From positions 29,524,240 to 29,588,239 of the forward strand of contig NC_068938.1 of the NCBI RefSeq assembly GCF_016801865.2: a stretch of 64,000 bases of DNA, given 5' to 3'. The position numbers and the translations under genes are program-made. Source of the stretch: Culex pipiens pallens (lineage: Eukaryota; Arthropoda; Insecta; Diptera; Culicidae). A model generated the notes under the pieces. That model was given only the letters and a program-made list of their open reading frames with translations, did not search any database and was not told where the DNA came from. Below, one piece after another: positions 1-15,200 of this stretch (positions are counted from its first letter, which is position 1; each line of letters begins with the position of its first letter).

Positions 1-232
1 ACGCGGGACTGCTGCTGGTGGTGGCGGGGTCCACTTCCTGCACGGTGCTCACGATCTCCGCCCGGCACATCGGACAGAACTGCAGCTGGGCGGCGCAGAC
101 CGTGCAGAAGCCCCGATGTTTGCACGGTTCTATCCGGATCGTGGCCTTCATGTCGAAGCACAGCGTACACGAGTCCTCGCGGACGCTCAGCTTGCGCAGT
201 TGTTCAAGAAACAGGTGCCGCGGCAGGACAAT
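1..232 (-). CDS. RSPRY1: RSPRY1 exon 7, partial (RING finger)
   Basis: After acceptor TTTGTAG the frame reads IVLPRHLFLEQLRKLSV and then a C3HC4 RING: C-x2-C-x11-C-x-H-x3-C-x2-C-x6-C-x2-C, with CTLC, PCKHRGFC and CPMC visible. The sequence continues with a short Ser/Thr tail to base 1, so the stop codon lies outside the window. Confidence 0.92.
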   Translation of the reverse strand, partial: MVLPRHLFLEQLRKLSVREDSCTLCFDMKATIRIEPCKHRGFCTVCAAQLQFCPMCRAEIVSTVQEVDPATTSSSPA

Positions 233-3200
233 CTACAAAGATGACATTAAATGAGCTTTAATTGCGACACAGTTGACACAAATTCTCCCTTACCTTATCC
301 GTATCCTTGAGCTCGGCGTGATCGTTGAAGCTCATAAACTGTCGATTCTTCGGCGGGAACGCAAACGGCGCCGAGCCAAAGTTGAACCGACACTGCTGGA
401 ACGACATGAACGAAGCGGCCGCAAAGAAGCCATCCTTCGCACTTCCAAAGACCTGCTTCAGCACGCCCCCTTCCACGCCGTCCAGCGAAAAGATCACCTC
501 CCGTGCGTCCAAGTCCAGCAAACACCCCAGCACCGAACCGCCCTTCCAGATGTGCAGATCGTGTGGCATCGAGCGGGCGTTGTGCCAAATCAACTTCCGG
601 CACCCGTCGAACGCTATCGAGTACGCGTCGTCCCCAATGCCGTACCCTTCGTGGCTCAAAAAGTTCGAGTCCTTGGTCGCCCATCCGATCTGCATGACGC
701 CGGGTGTGATGATGAGCACCTCGTAGTACCAGCAGCCCTGGTTCACCTGGAACGTACACCGGACGCTCTCGAACGAGTACGCGTCGCAGCGCGCTTCCAG
801 CCCGTCGGAGGAAATCTTCAGGTACTCGCTGACGTCCCGGGTGTTGAGCATCACGCGTACGTTGCTCACGTCGGCCACCTCGTACGAGTACTTGCGGCCC
901 TCGATGAGGACTGGGGAATAGAAAGAATAAAGAGTATTTAAAATTCATGAAAGGTTAACTTCTAATTATGAAGTAAGCTAAAACTTTCCATCAGTATCAT
1001 TTGAATGTTCTATTCTTGAAAGTATAATCACTGCGGTTAACTTTAAATTGTAGGCCTGGCCATTTTAAAATATTCGGTGGAATAAATTCAATACTTTGAC
1101 ATCCAAAAAATTAAGAATATGTACTTTAAAAAGTATATGAATTATGACAGTTTGTCCATCTAAACTTTTTTTACATTGCTTAACAATATTTTAACCAAGA
1201 AATGACTATTATTCAAACACGGTGTACTTAGTATTTATACGGAAATCATGTTGAAACCGTTGAAACCCCACATAATTACTCTGATATTTGACAGAGCTCG
1301 GGATGCGACACACACGAAGTTGTCACGAAAGAATGTCGGGCTCAACACTCAACCAGCCGGGCGACACGACGACACATGCTTTTTCTCTCTTTTTCTATCT
1401 CTTTCTTGCTTGTGCGGGTAAGTGTGGTAACAGCAACCAATTGAATGCAGTCATGATGAAGGTGTTCGGAAATTCGAGCTCTGTGCGAATGAGAGGGGTG
1501 GTGAGAGTCAAATGACTGTTGGAATCGAAAATATTTCTTTTATCAAAAACGAGATTTCAAGCATTAAACATTTTGTGAAACTTTTATTTATAAATATAAT
1601 ATAATAATTATAAATAACAGTTTTACATAATTTGTGGTTGAAAAAATCTCATTTTTTGATATTTTTATTTATTGATCGCAACCTTAAACTTGAAGGTATT
1701 CTCGCTCGATTGGAACCCAGAGAGACCCCCTAACAACGCTAAAGTGATTTAGAATTGTTAAATCCAAGATGACTTCCAAAATTGCGGTGATGAAATATTG
1801 AAAACATGCATTTTGTAATTTAATAGGCATTCAACAATTCAAATTTGACTAAAATGAGGTCGCAGAACTCGAATTCGACGTTAAAAGCAAGAAAATAAAA
1901 ATAAACGGTTTTTTTTTGCGCGTGATCCTGAACAAACTTTCCGATAATCGAGTCTGGACTGTATTTGTATCATGAAGGTTATTTTTTTTACAAAAGATGG
2001 ATTAGTCGTTGCACTTTATTTTAATTTTTGTTTGATACTTTTGATTCAAAATCCGATTTTACATCTTAAAATAATATTAATTTTCCTGAAAAATCTTGAT
2101 TTTTTTCAAAAAATTGTCGCTTTGCCAAAATGTTTTGCCCTTGTAGCTTAAAAATATTTTGTTTTAATCCTGAGCAATTCTCTACAAAATCGGCTTATTT
2201 TGTGCATTTTTTTTGTTTTTTTTATTTGGCTTTACGTGAAGACTTCCATCATTGCCATGATTTTTCGTTCAATGATATAAATTTTGCGTCGCTATCAATA
2301 TTTTGACGAAACTCCTTCTGCAAGTTGTTTAGAATAGTACCCTACACATGCTGATTCCTTTTGGTAACGATTATCCCATTCCATGCGAAGTTATGGAAAT
2401 CGTCATTAATCAATGATTGCCAATTAGGACGTCAATGATTGTTCCACAAAATTATATAAATTTTGAGACACATTTGATTTAGATCAAAAATTACTTCAGT
2501 GGCTCCAGGAAGGCAACAACCGGCATATGCTGATTTATTTTGGTGCAGAAATTCGTTAAATTGAATTTTGTACAGAATATTTTAGAGTGATGATTTATAA
2601 TCTCCGAAAATGATCAACGGCTTCACCTTAAACTATGTGGCATTAACCCAATGACCAAAAAGGCAATGTTGTGTCATTGATTCACGCATACAAGTCTCCA
2701 TACAATTTTGGCATCTGTCCATAAAAGAATGGTACGTTAATTTTCGAAAATCTGTTTTTTTAAATGAATTTTCTGATCGATTCGATTCGACAAAGTTGTA
2801 AGTTGGTTAGGACTATTCAGAAAAAAAATAAGTACACCGATTACTTTTTGTTGATTTTTAAAAATACTTTTTTAACAAAAAATCATAATCCAAAAATGCA
2901 TGAAAATTTTAGAAATGTTTGAATGATTTTTGGGGGATAAAAACCCGCCACTTTTGAGCCATAGAGAAGTTCAGCCAAAAATTCTACCACCAAGTTTTGA
3001 TTTAAAAGAAAATGTGTTTAAAAAAAATCATTCCCAATTCTTTTGACATTTAATTTTTTTTAATATAAAATCGAAATCTAGTACTCTACAGAAATTTTGT
3101 TAAATTGCATCATTTTCAGGATATGGCCCTAAAAATTATTTGTACTAGAAAATTGCAATTTTTTTTTTAATGGTACTCATACGTGACTATTCCTGTAAAT

Positions 3201-6200
3201 ATTTCTTGAAAATTTCCTAAATGAAGATTGGATCTCTGGTTGCTAAGATACAGCGAATAAAAGAAAAATAAAATTTTAAAGTCTCACAGCCCCCCATTTT
3301 CCAATGACAATATCTCAGCAACTAACAGACGTAATATTCAATATTTGGCCTTGATTGAATTGATTTTTTGTGTTAAAAAGTGAAATGAAAATTAGTTTTA
3401 TTTTAGAAATTCCGTTCTCAAGATGCAGATTCTAGGAGATTTATATACCACTTTGTATGGACTGCTGTCAAATTTGTAAAGAAGGTATTAGAATATAACA
3501 AACAAATTATTTTTTTTTTTGCAGAAACGTCAGCCTGCATACATTTTGCAGTTTGACAAACTGTCAAACACGAAAAAATGCGAGTTTGTTTGTTTGTTTG
3601 TTTGTTTGTTTGTCATAGTCTTATACCTCCTTAAAGGAAACTTGAATGGATGAACCACAATGCCTTCTTTGGTGGTTGACACCTTTTTATAAAAGAAAAT
3701 CTAAAAAAGGACTCAACCTGATGCTGCCAAATTATTTTGAATCCTCAATTAAATAAAAAAAAATCGAAGCACATTTTTGGTTTATTTGGGGAATCAAAAA
3801 AATCGCTCAAAATTTGGTTGAGTCATTAATTAGTGTAAAACAATTTTTTTTTAATTTTTTTTTAAATCGAATTTGAAAACAAGCACAACAGGATTGAAAT
3901 TCAGAAAATGCACTACTCAAGGAAGTATTGATCAATCTTGCTTCTAACAATAGAAACAGCGGAGTTGTAACTCAATTTTTCATAGTTTTTTTTTCTAATG
4001 CTTAGAATCAACAAAGTATGATTTTTTCCAATATCATGGGAAGGTTAAAGCCGATAATAATATTCAACTGCATTTAGCTACATTAAAAAAAAATCAATGC
4101 AATGTTTAATATCAATAACAAACAAATACGGAATCATTTTGCATACAGTCATCCCACATATTCGGAACACCCACAAATTCGGATCACTATCAGACCATTC
4201 ATAAAACATTAGTAAGCTTGAGTTTCATTGGTTCCAGTTTGTGAAGTCATTATTCTGTAGAAAATATGTACTCCGGGAGAGAATCAAAGTTTGTTTACAT
4301 CCGTAAGAAAAAAGTGTACCTAATTTGTGGATTTCAAGGGTCAATGTTTTTCTTTAAAAACTTGATATAGAACGTAAAAAATTACAGTCGGTCAAAACAT
4401 CAATCGAATTATCGATTTGCTATGATTTTTTTTAACATTGGCCGATCTGTAAACTGTTTCGAATATGAGGGGTGACTGTACTGAAAAATTCCACCAATAC
4501 TCACAGTAATTGTCCAGGCACCAGCGCGCGCAGAAGCCCACCTGTCGCAGGATGAACTCCTTGCTGTCGATGTGCCGCTCCAACCTGGTCAGCGGATTTT
4601 CCGGATAGAGGGCCAACTTCCGCTAAAATTGAAAGGAAATGTTTGATCTGTTTACAGTTTGAGATGGTAATGCTAGGTTACCTTAATGGTGGCCTTATTC
4701 TCACTAGTTTGGGCAAACTTTTCCAACGCGATCAACGAAAACAGCATCACGTCCGGATGGATGCCTTCGTCCTAAAAAAACATAATTTGTTTCGTGGCCA
4801 AAAAGAAAAGAGTTGCAATTTATCTTACCAAATTCCCCAGCAGATATCCCAGCGTCACATCGGACAGTACCGCTATGCTGCTCGGTCCGGCCAGCTTTTC
4901 CGCCAGACAGCCCAGGATTACGCAGAGATTCCGCTCCCGCTTCGGTGTGCGTCGGATGGAGTGCGTTATCATATCGGCAACCTACGGAGGGGTGGGATCA
5001 TTTTAAAAGATTAGCAACTTGTTGTGTAATTTGCAAAAAACCGATAAGAGTATCGATAAGCCAGGATGTCCGCGCTGATGGCTGTCTCTATGCGGTAGTG
5101 ACCACACTTTAGGGACTACCCCCATCGAAACAAAACAACAATGCCTGACTTGAGCCTCCACCACGCAGCGCTAGATTAGCTTCGAGCAAGGTCATCGTTA
5201 TTTGACGTGGTCGCTGTTCAGCGGACTGTCACGGATTATTATCAGACGACCAACAATAATAACTTTGCCGGAGACGCCACAAGTGATTCATATTTATGAA
5301 CACCGCCGTGACTTGGTGGATGCACTCTCTATGTCGACCTTCAGCAGGGTCTTCTAGAACTTACCTCCAGCACCGAGTCCTTCGTTGGCAGTGGACTGTC
5401 GTCCAGCAGCAGCGTGATGACGCTCGGTCCCATGGGATGTTCCAGCGGTACGACTCGGATCAGTGACTTGACCAGCTGGATCCAGCCGGTCGGCTTATCG
5501 GTGATGTCATGCAGCAAGATCATCGAATTTGGCGGTTCGGGTTCACTGGAAGGAAGGAAACAAACAAACAGAAAAAAAAGTTAGCGATTAGTAACGTTGT
5601 TAAAAGGTATGACTAATGCTTCGCGTCTAGAATAATTTGAACCCAAAAAGCCATCAAAAATTGCTGTACCGTGGCGGTTGTATGATTTAAACACGCACGC
5701 ACCGTGATTATCGATCCTCCAGCTTCACCGCATGAAGAGGTAGCCTATCTAACTATACACGTGAAGCTACACAGCAAACAGCAGCAGCACTTTAGTATTT
5801 TGGAATATCTAACGCTTCGTTTAGCACCTTTTTGGCGAATGACCAGCGCGAAATAGACTAACGTAGCGAGGAATATCGCGAGGGGATGAGTGGTTTGCAT
5901 AAGAGTAATTCTTTGATGAAACTTTGTCCATGCATTCCCTTATGTCGACCTATGGAATGTTAACATTTATTCAAAATTATATTACAGTGGACTCTCTCGT
6001 TGTCGATATTGAAGGGACCGTCGAGAACGGGAGTTATCAAATTATAGAACGAAAAATCAAAGCAATCTTCTTGAAGGGACTGACAAATTTATTGACAGCT
6101 GGAGCAATATTGATATCGAGAAGAAAAAAAAAATTCGATTCACATTTATTGAAAATCAAGCTCGTTTCCAAGGATACTAGATGACACCAGAAAAAAGGCA

Positions 6201-9200
6201 GCTTCTTATTTTTATATAATTTCATTTTTTAAAGGGTTAAAATGGATCAAAATATACATTTTTATGCATGTTTCTATTGTGAAATTGTCTCAGGAACACG
6301 AATATGATAAAATTATCACCAGAAAATGGGATCTAAGGGGTCCCCCGAGCAAAAATTTACAACCAAAAAAATCACTAAAAGTAAAAGTGTTTATTTAATA
6401 TGTTAATCTGCCTTACCCAAAGTGTTCTCAGTCTCGGATGGTAGTCCCAGATGTCCCCTACAAGCTGCAGGTCGAACCGAGTTGATATCTGGATGGAACC
6501 CTTTTTTATTTGAGTTTGAAAATAATGCTATTTTTCACTAAAATGCCAATTACTCCCTTTAGATTTAACCAATTGGAATGCTCTACCCTGCATTTTGTTG
6601 CATTTTTTAAGCCCTTTCAGATGCATTTTGAATTTTGAAAATAAATTGAATTTTGCCCAAGTTATAGCAATTTTAAGATTTTTTACGTTTTTGAACCTTC
6701 AAACTTTGTGTCCCGATTTGCCCCACTTCCCGTTGACCTAGAGTGCTCATATTTTGGCCAGATGCTAGTTTTATATGTACAAACAACCCCTGAAAATTTC
6801 AGGCAGATTGGTGAGGTCGATGCGAGATGGGTATGCTTTGCTCGTGGACTCGCTCTTAAATTTAGCTCTAAAAATAAAAAAAAAAGTGTCACGATATCTC
6901 AACACTGTTTTGCCCATATCGGCTCAAAATTTTTGGTAAAGTTTCATTAAACCCACCCCGTGTGCATGACGAAGCCCGATTTTAAAAATTTTCTTTGAAA
7001 AAATACAAAAATCAAAAAACTTATGATATTTTTTATGAAAAACATAAAAAATTCACCTTTGGAAAATCGGCCTTCGTCATGCACACAAGATTGGTTTAAC
7101 GAATCTTCACCAAAATTTTTAGCCGTTTTGGTCAAAGCATTGTTGAGATATCGTGGAACCCGTTTTTTGAATTTGCTCAATTTAATTAGCTATATCTCGG
7201 CAATGATTCAACCAAATGTCATCAAATTGATTTAGTTATTAGATGGGTAATTCTCCGCCAACTCACACAGCAGTTGCCCCGACCCCTCTTCGATTTGCGT
7301 GAAACTTTGTCCTAAGGGGTAACTTTTGTCCCTGATCACGAATCCGAGGTCCGTTTTTTGATATCTCGTGACGGAGGGGCGGTACGACCCCTTCCATTTT
7401 TGAACATGCGAAAAAAGAGGTGTTTTTCAATAATTTGCAGCCTGAAACGGTGATGAGATAGAAATTTGGTGTCAAAGGGACTTTTATGTAAAATTAGACG
7501 CCCGATTTGATGGCGTACTCAGAATTCCGAAAAAACGTATTTTTCATCGAAAAAAACTCTAAAAAAGTTTAAAAAATTCTCCCATTTTCCGTTACTCGAC
7601 TGTAAAAAAATTTGGAACATGTCATTTTATGGGAAATTTAATGTACTTTTCGAATCTACATTGTCCCAGAAGGGTCATTTTTTCATTTAGAACAAAATTT
7701 TTCATTTTAAAATTTCGTGTTTTTTCTAACTTTGCAGGGTTATTTTTTAGAGTGTAACAATGTTCTACAAAGTTGTAGAGCAGACAATTACAAAAATTTT
7801 GATATATAGACATAAGGGGTTTGCTTATAAACATCACAAGTTATCGCGATTTTACGAAATAAGTTTTGAAAAGTTGGTCGTCATCGATCATGGCCGTTCA
7901 TGGTCACACGCGACAGACACGGACGACGAAACAAAGAGAAACGCAAAAAGTAACTTTTTCAAAACTTTTTTTCGTAAAATCGCGATAACTTGTGATGTTT
8001 ATAAGCAAACCCCTTATGTCTATATATCAAAATTTTTGTAATTGTCTGCTCTACAACTTTGTAGAACATTGTTACACTCTAAAAAATAACCCTGCAAAGT
8101 TAGAAAAAACACGAAATTTTAAAATGAAAAATTTTGTTCTAAATGAAAAAATGACCCTTCTGGGACAATGTAGATTCGAAAAGTACATTAAATTTCCCAT
8201 AAAATGACATGTTCCAAAATTTTTTACAGTCGAGTAACGGAAAATGGGAGAATTTTTAAAACTTTTTTAGTGTTTTTTTCGATGAAAAATACGTTTTTTC
8301 GGAATTCTGAGTACGCCATCAAATCGGGCGTCTAATTTTACATAAAGTCCCTTTGACACCAAATTTCTATCTCATCACCGTTTCAGGCTGCAAATTATTG
8401 AAAAACACCTCTTTTTTCGCATGTTCAAAAATGGAAGGGGTCGTACCGCCCCTCCGTCACGAGATATCAAAAAACGGACCTCGGATTCGTGATCAGGGAC
8501 AAAAGTTACCCCTTAGGACAAAGTTTCACGCAAATCGAAGAGGGGTCGGGGCAACTTTTCCCGATTTCGTGTGAGTTGGTAGAGAATTACCCAGATGAAA
8601 ATGTATTTTTTAATACCTTCAAAACAGATTTATGAAAATTTGGAATGTGTGCTCATACCAACCTCTGACATTTTGCCGATTTACATGTATGTAACCCCTT
8701 AAATACTAAAATTTTCACAAAATACCGTATTTTTTCGAAAATATTCTTATTTTTATAATTTGCAACATCGGTATCAAACGAAGCGAAATTTGGTATGCTT
8801 TTTCACTTTTTTTTTTACGAAATGCCGTATTTTATTTAAAGTTATCGCGAAGTAAGCCTCGCGTGTGTGCGGATCGAAAAAAAAATTTGCTGTCAATTTC
8901 CTCCCACAATTTCGTTTAAAAAAGTGCGAAAAATTGCCGTTATTTCTGCCGATATCCAGTGGAGAAGGTGGTGGTCGCGGAAAAGGCGTCCTGACGGTGG
9001 TTTCCAGCGTGACTTCAGGAGCACATCTTTCTGGATTTTCCGAGCCTGTTGCAAAAAATTGAGCTGCTTTCCGGATTTTAACGTCAACGTTTCTTGGTAG
9101 CAACTCACCGGCGGATGGTGATCTTTATCCGGTGCGTTTCCTCGGACAACCATTGGGTCCGTCGGTGACGTTTTCAAACTCGGCGAAAATTCGTATCATC

Positions 9201-12200
9201 AACAATCTGGCTGTTTCAAGTTTGTCGACGGATCTCAAGTTAAACAAATCGGACCACCACACCACCAGATATTGAAGATGAAGCTGGTATTGAAGTTACA
9301 TAATTTGGTGAGCCCGTTCTTGTTATAATACAAAAAAAAAACTTTCACTTATACGCTGACATTCACTCATTCCACTCAAGACTAACTACGCCAATTTCCA
9401 CTAAATACGCGGTAGGGTGTTTCCTTGTTCGTTCGCTGTGAGTTGTGGATTGCCTGCTTCTCTAATGAAAGTTCGACTGGGGGGGCATGCTTATTAATTT
9501 CTCGTCGCTCCATACCCTCAGTGACGTGATGGGAACAAGGGCGTCTATGCAAAGTGTCCCTACACCCGCTACAAATTTCCGGCGCTTGGGGAGGGATGCG
9601 GGAAACCATTTTGTTCTATGCCCCGGTATTTGTAGCATTAAAATTCGTGCAAAAAAACGATGCACGTCGGTGTACAGATTACGGAGTCGAATTGTTCACA
9701 TAGCGCTCACATGTGTTTCGGGACCAAGTTGCCTGCGGGTATGGGGATCATACATACATACATACATACAATACCGTATTTTATTTAAAGTAATCAATTT
9801 TCATAGTTTGCAATATGGGTATCAAACGATTTGAAATTTTGCATGCATTTTCACTGTTGTGTAATTTTGAGTATTTCATTTAAAAAAAATAGTAAAAACT
9901 CTCAAACAGTGAAAATGCATGCAAAATTTCAAATCGTTTGATACCCGGAAATTTAGTATTTTTTTAGTATTTAACAAAAAACTCCAATAAAAGGGAAAAA
10001 GCATACCGTAAAACGGGGTGACTTTGATAGGTTTGAGATTTTTTCTCAAAATTAAGAGTACAAATAAAATACGTACGGAATTGTATGGAATCATACTGAC
10101 CGGGGTAGAGAAAGGTTCAAGGTACTTCTAGAAGAAGTTTTCATTAAATTTTGAAAAGTTTAAAAAGTTAGTTAACTATAATTAAGAAAACGTTGATGAA
10201 TAGCATTATTTTCATATTCTCAAAGTGTCATGATTTTCTCAATGAACATGATTTCAAATCGGAAAACGGAATGCATTTTCGGATTCTTCGGACAATTTTC
10301 CACTAGGAGAAGGTAAACGAAGTTAGTAAATAATAAAAATTGTGTGTTTTTGAAACATAATTAAATAAATTTCAAAATTTGAAGACATTTTCAGTAGAAC
10401 ACATTTTATACAAAATGTGAAAACTTTTGAATTCAGTTTAAAATGCAATATGAATCGATAATTTTATAAACAAAACTAGTTTCAACACATTTCAGGCATA
10501 ATTCAGATTTTTTTAACAATTTTACCTAAAATTAATATGTATTTTGTTAAAAAGATTATAAACTCAGTTAACTAAATATAAACATTGATTTATTTTGTAA
10601 AAAACTATATCAGCAACCTTAGCTATGGTACATTCGACATAAAAATAAAATTTGAACACACAGTAAAAAAAAACATGGTAAAATTACATTAAAAAGGGGT
10701 ACATCTTTTATGTCAGAAAAAAAGCTTTAATTTTACCTCTAATAATGTGTAAATTTACACCTGGCAGACGCTAGGAAAAAATAACTGTAATCCAAAAAAT
10801 ATCAAACCGGCGATAGTTATATCTGGCTTACTAAGTCCGCGCCCCAACCCGCACGGCCAACTCGCCGCTGTGAAAACTTGATGATCAAAGCCGATGTACC
10901 TCTATGTACCGTATATGCAGTGAATACAGTATTCAATGTACGGAACACATAGAACAACAAAAACTATGACTATCAAAGTCACCCCGGTATTCAAAATAAG
11001 AATTTTTAACGCAACTATTATTTTAATCACTATTGAAAAAACTTTTTTTTTCAAAAATAGTGCATGGACCTTGTGTGGCCTACCCTAGTACATGTTTTAA
11101 AAATAATAGTCTTGAGAAAACCCTTACCAGTTGGAAAATATTCCAAAAATAAATTAAAATCCTATCAATGTCACCCCGGTTTACGCTACCAAATTTCGCC
11201 TTGTTTGACATCGATGCTGCAAATTACGAAAATTTGAGTATTTTCGGATAATAATAACGGTATTTTGTGAAAATTTTAGTATTTTTGAAAAATACGGTAT
11301 TTTGTGAAAACAAGCGCATTTCATTCTAAAAATACTAGAACGGGGAAAAAGCATACCAAATTTAGAAAAAAAAAATTTTTAGTATTTTTTTTTAAATTGA
11401 ATTTTAAATTGACTAGATTAGAATTTTTTTGAATTTCGAATTGGTAAAATTTGTAAATTATAAAATATTTGAGAGTTGATATCACTCATCGGATTTTGAA
11501 TACCTTTCCACTTCACTTGATAGCTAAAAAAGGGCTACAATTTATCGTTTCTGAAACCACCATATGTTGTTGGAGACATGTCTATTTGTCTGTGTAAAAA
11601 CTCTGCAAAAGACATGGAATCGATCTAAAGATTAACTCAGCAATGTGGTAGGTATTTTATTGGGATGGATGTCCCAAATCTCTCTTGTGTCGGTTTTACA
11701 TGTGTATATTTATAAAAAAAAGTTACTTAATCCACATTAAGGGGATTGGTGCCTTCCACTCATTTATAGAATGATTCCAACCCCCTTAAAGTGTTCACAT
11801 GTGATGGTTTATGGATCGCCCCTAACGTGATTGCAGCACCTACACCCTTACCAAAAATAATGATTTTTTGAGTTCCAAATCCCACTTTTCACATGATTTT
11901 TTGAGTTCAGGTACTAAAACCATAAAAATGGTTATATGGGTTGAACTGAAAAATTCGTATGAAAAGTGGGATTTGGAACTCAAAAAATCATGATTTTTGG
12001 TAAGGGTGTAAGAGGTCCTAATAAAAATAAGTGATGAGTAAAAAAAACAGACCACCTACAGACTTTTTGTCAAGATTATACAGACACCGCATTTGAGGAA
12101 AATGGCATCCCTCTACTGTGGGGAAATAGATTGAGGTTATGTAAATTCAGACCATTTTTTAAACTGCTTGTAATTTTAGATAGGTAAGTCAGATCTTAAA

Positions 12201-15200
12201 AATTCTTAATCCACAAGAAAGGTCATTTCAGAACCTTTCTAAAAATAAAATTGTGAAATTTATATGCAGCAGTTTTTTAAGCATAACTTTTGATGTGCTT
12301 TACTAAATCTTATAAATTTCAATAGGGACTTATGGGACCCCAAGACGAATCGAATGAGGCCAATACGGTCAAAATCGGCTCAGTCAGTGACGAGATATTC
12401 CAGTGACATTGATTTGGTACACATGTCTACATACAGCCAAACACACAGACATTTGCTCAGCTGGTGATTCTGAGTCGATATGTATAAATGACGGTATGTC
12501 TAGAAGGTCTAATTAAAAAGTTCATTTTTAGAGTGATTTTATAGCCTTTCCTCAGTTAGGTGAGGAAGGCAAAACACACATCATGGAGCAAGGAGAAAGA
12601 CGACAGCGAAGCTTCATCGTGCTAATTGGTCCTTTTCCTTCGCGGCTTTCGTGTGACTATTTGATTGCGAAACTTTTTGTTTTATTCACTCCCGTGATGA
12701 TGATTGCCAACTTCCGTTCCCTAGGTCCTAAATAACCTAAGTTCTTCAAATTTCAGCTTGCAAGGGTGCCAATCCCAATTTCATACTTGTGAACTATTTC
12801 GTGACCTTTTCGAGCGAATGAAGGTGTACGGTAATTTTATTTCGCCACCACTAACTTATAAAAGTTTGCGTGTCCGAGGACCTTCAAACCGATCAATGAA
12901 GGAGCGTTGGTTGAACTGTTCGGATTTGGTGTTGTGGAAATAAGTGCAAACCCTGTTACAGGAGGGTTGAGCCGCGATGAGGTCATCGAAAGCATGAATG
13001 GATGAATAATGCGAACTGTAAGGAGGTATATTTTCCAAGTGTACGGGAATGAGTGATTGGCGATTAATTTTGGTGAAATCATCGCAAGGTATGATTGATT
13101 CTGAGAAAGTTGTTGTTTCAATTGTGGTGGAATGTTGAGTTATCATCAATTCCAAGTTTAGTTTTCGTTTCTAAAATTAAAATGAGAAAAGGACAAATAT
13201 TAACTTAATGTAAGAAATGCATTTCTGAGATTTCTAAGAAATAATAACAAATAGAAGAAGTAGCACAAATTCCCTCTCCTACTGTACGCATTTCACACGT
13301 CCGCACTAAAAGCATCCCAAACGCCCAACAGTGTTTCTCATCTAAAACCAAAACATAAAAGAAATAGAAAAAAACCCCGCTGAACATGAAAATAGTGCTC
13401 AGGAGGGTGCTTTCAACCCCAACCCCTTTGCCATGTCTCTCTATTCGAGCTCAATGCTCTTAACTCTCGTTAGTCAGATCGACTAGAGCCAACCAACCCA
13501 ACAACCAAGTACAGAGTCAGAGTCGTAGGCCTGTAAATGAAGCAGAACACTCGCCCAGTCAGCGGGCAGAGCCTTTATTTCCATATGGATGAAGAAGTGG
13601 TGCCTTTTGTTTGCGACAATTTTGAAAAAAAAATCCAAAATTGTTTAAACTAGGTATGTTTTTTTTAAATATATTTTTCCAAAAATGTCCCTTACACCAC
13701 TTGGCACCTCTACTTCTACCGCGTACGTGCTCGTAATGAATACCGGGGGGCCGGGTCTCTCCGCGTACTAAACAAAGTCGAAGGTCGCCGGCTGCCAACC
13801 AGGAGGCACTGTTTTTAATCTCTTCCTTTCAGCAGCAGCAGCCATGAGTTCTCCTGAGCTCGGTAATCGATTTGTCCCCCAGCAAAGTCGTCAAGTCAAC
13901 AGCAGAGTGTAGTGTAATGACTTCGAGAATTGAGGAAGGTTTCGGAAAGGGGGAGAAACGCAGAAGGGTCGTTGTGTTTTGGTTTTCCGGACTTCCGAGT
14001 GATTGCTTTATTTCTCTTTTGTAGTAGGTGTGGGGGCAAAAGTGTCCTATTTGTTTTTTTTTCGTTTTAAATCAAATATCACATTTTTCGATTAAAATAA
14101 AAAGATGGATAATTATTTGCAATGAATATTTCTTTAAATTAAAATAATACATAAGACACTTATGCAAACAAACAGAGCTAAATTACTCCGGATGGTTTTC
14201 CGCTGAGGGTGGTGACGTCTGCAGTCGAACGATTTTTTCCGATCAACGGAGATTAGGGCATTAGTCTTGAAAAAGTGCTTCAAATACCAATTGAGACTGC
14301 AGAGGATTTTGGCGGTTTTGTAGAGTTTATTTTCCATAGAAGCTTCGACGGTAGCATTGAGGGAGGCTCAAAATGTTAAGCTCACAATAAATCAGCGCAA
14401 ACTGTGGTGCACGTGGTGTAGTTTACAAACCACAAACAACTCTCAGGCAAATAAAACAGCAACTGATAAGAAACTTTCTTGCATTAGTTTCAGAACACCT
14501 AAGGTGAGATATTCTTTGTATTGCAATTCTCGAAGAGCTGAAAAATTAGTCTGTTTAGAACGACACACAAAATGTAGATTCTTGAAGAATCTCTAAGTGG
14601 GAACTAAAATTTTCACCTAATCACCATTGTTATTTTGAAATATTTATCGAATAGATTGTTTTAACAAATTATTAGAACATCTCCAGTTCGTAATTTATAT
14701 TTCGATGTTTATATATTTTTTTTTATTTGGCTGAAACTTTTTGAGGGAATTTTTAATGACCAATTTTGGCCGCATCCATGTAAATATTTCAAAATCTTTA
14801 TCTCGTTTCTGGGGTTTTGATCGATTTGGTGTCTTCAGCAAAGAAGTACGTTATGATGAGCACTTTTTCAGAAAACAAATGTTATGTTAAAAAAAAACAA
14901 AAAAAAACAACTTTTTTGAATTATAGAGAAGTATACCCTTTTTGTAAAAAAAAAATGGTTTTAAAAATATTGAAAATGCCATCTATAAAAAAATATAAAA
15001 CTTGTATTTTAAGCAATATCAAATTTGCAAATAAAAAATACTTTAATGTTTTTTTCAATAAAACGTTTTTGTGTAATCTATTTGAAGGTTCAGGTATAAC
15101 TTCAAATTTTGCAAGTTGCAAACTACATTTTCTGATACTCCGCAAAACCCAACCCATTTAACCCATTTCAGTGCTTAAAAGTACAACTTTTCAGCCCTTG

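Larger units (their letters stand above)
911..4504 (-). other. RSPRY1 intron 5, AT-rich
   Basis: No coding potential is seen. The intron holds a small MITE at 3480-3636 that includes a (TTTG)n run and a pogo-like MITE at 4146-4478. The remainder is poly-A/poly-T rich sequence with fragments of dispersed repeats, for example a 'gataatcgagtctgg' end near 1940. Confidence 0.7.

Noticed and set aside
273..948. Long ORFs in other frames over the SPRY exon
   Set aside because: GC-rich shadow frames; only the frame encoding the SPRY domain joins the flanking exons in phase.
7263..8574. Four ORFs of 70-73 codons in the 7.2-8.6 kb region
   Set aside because: They are mirror images of each other in the palindrome arms, low complexity, and match no family; products of the inverted repeat, not genes.
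8930..9290. A short coding gene in the intron island
   Set aside because: Protein-like stretches in more than one frame separated by stops, no recognisable family, no clear splice sites; left as unassigned.
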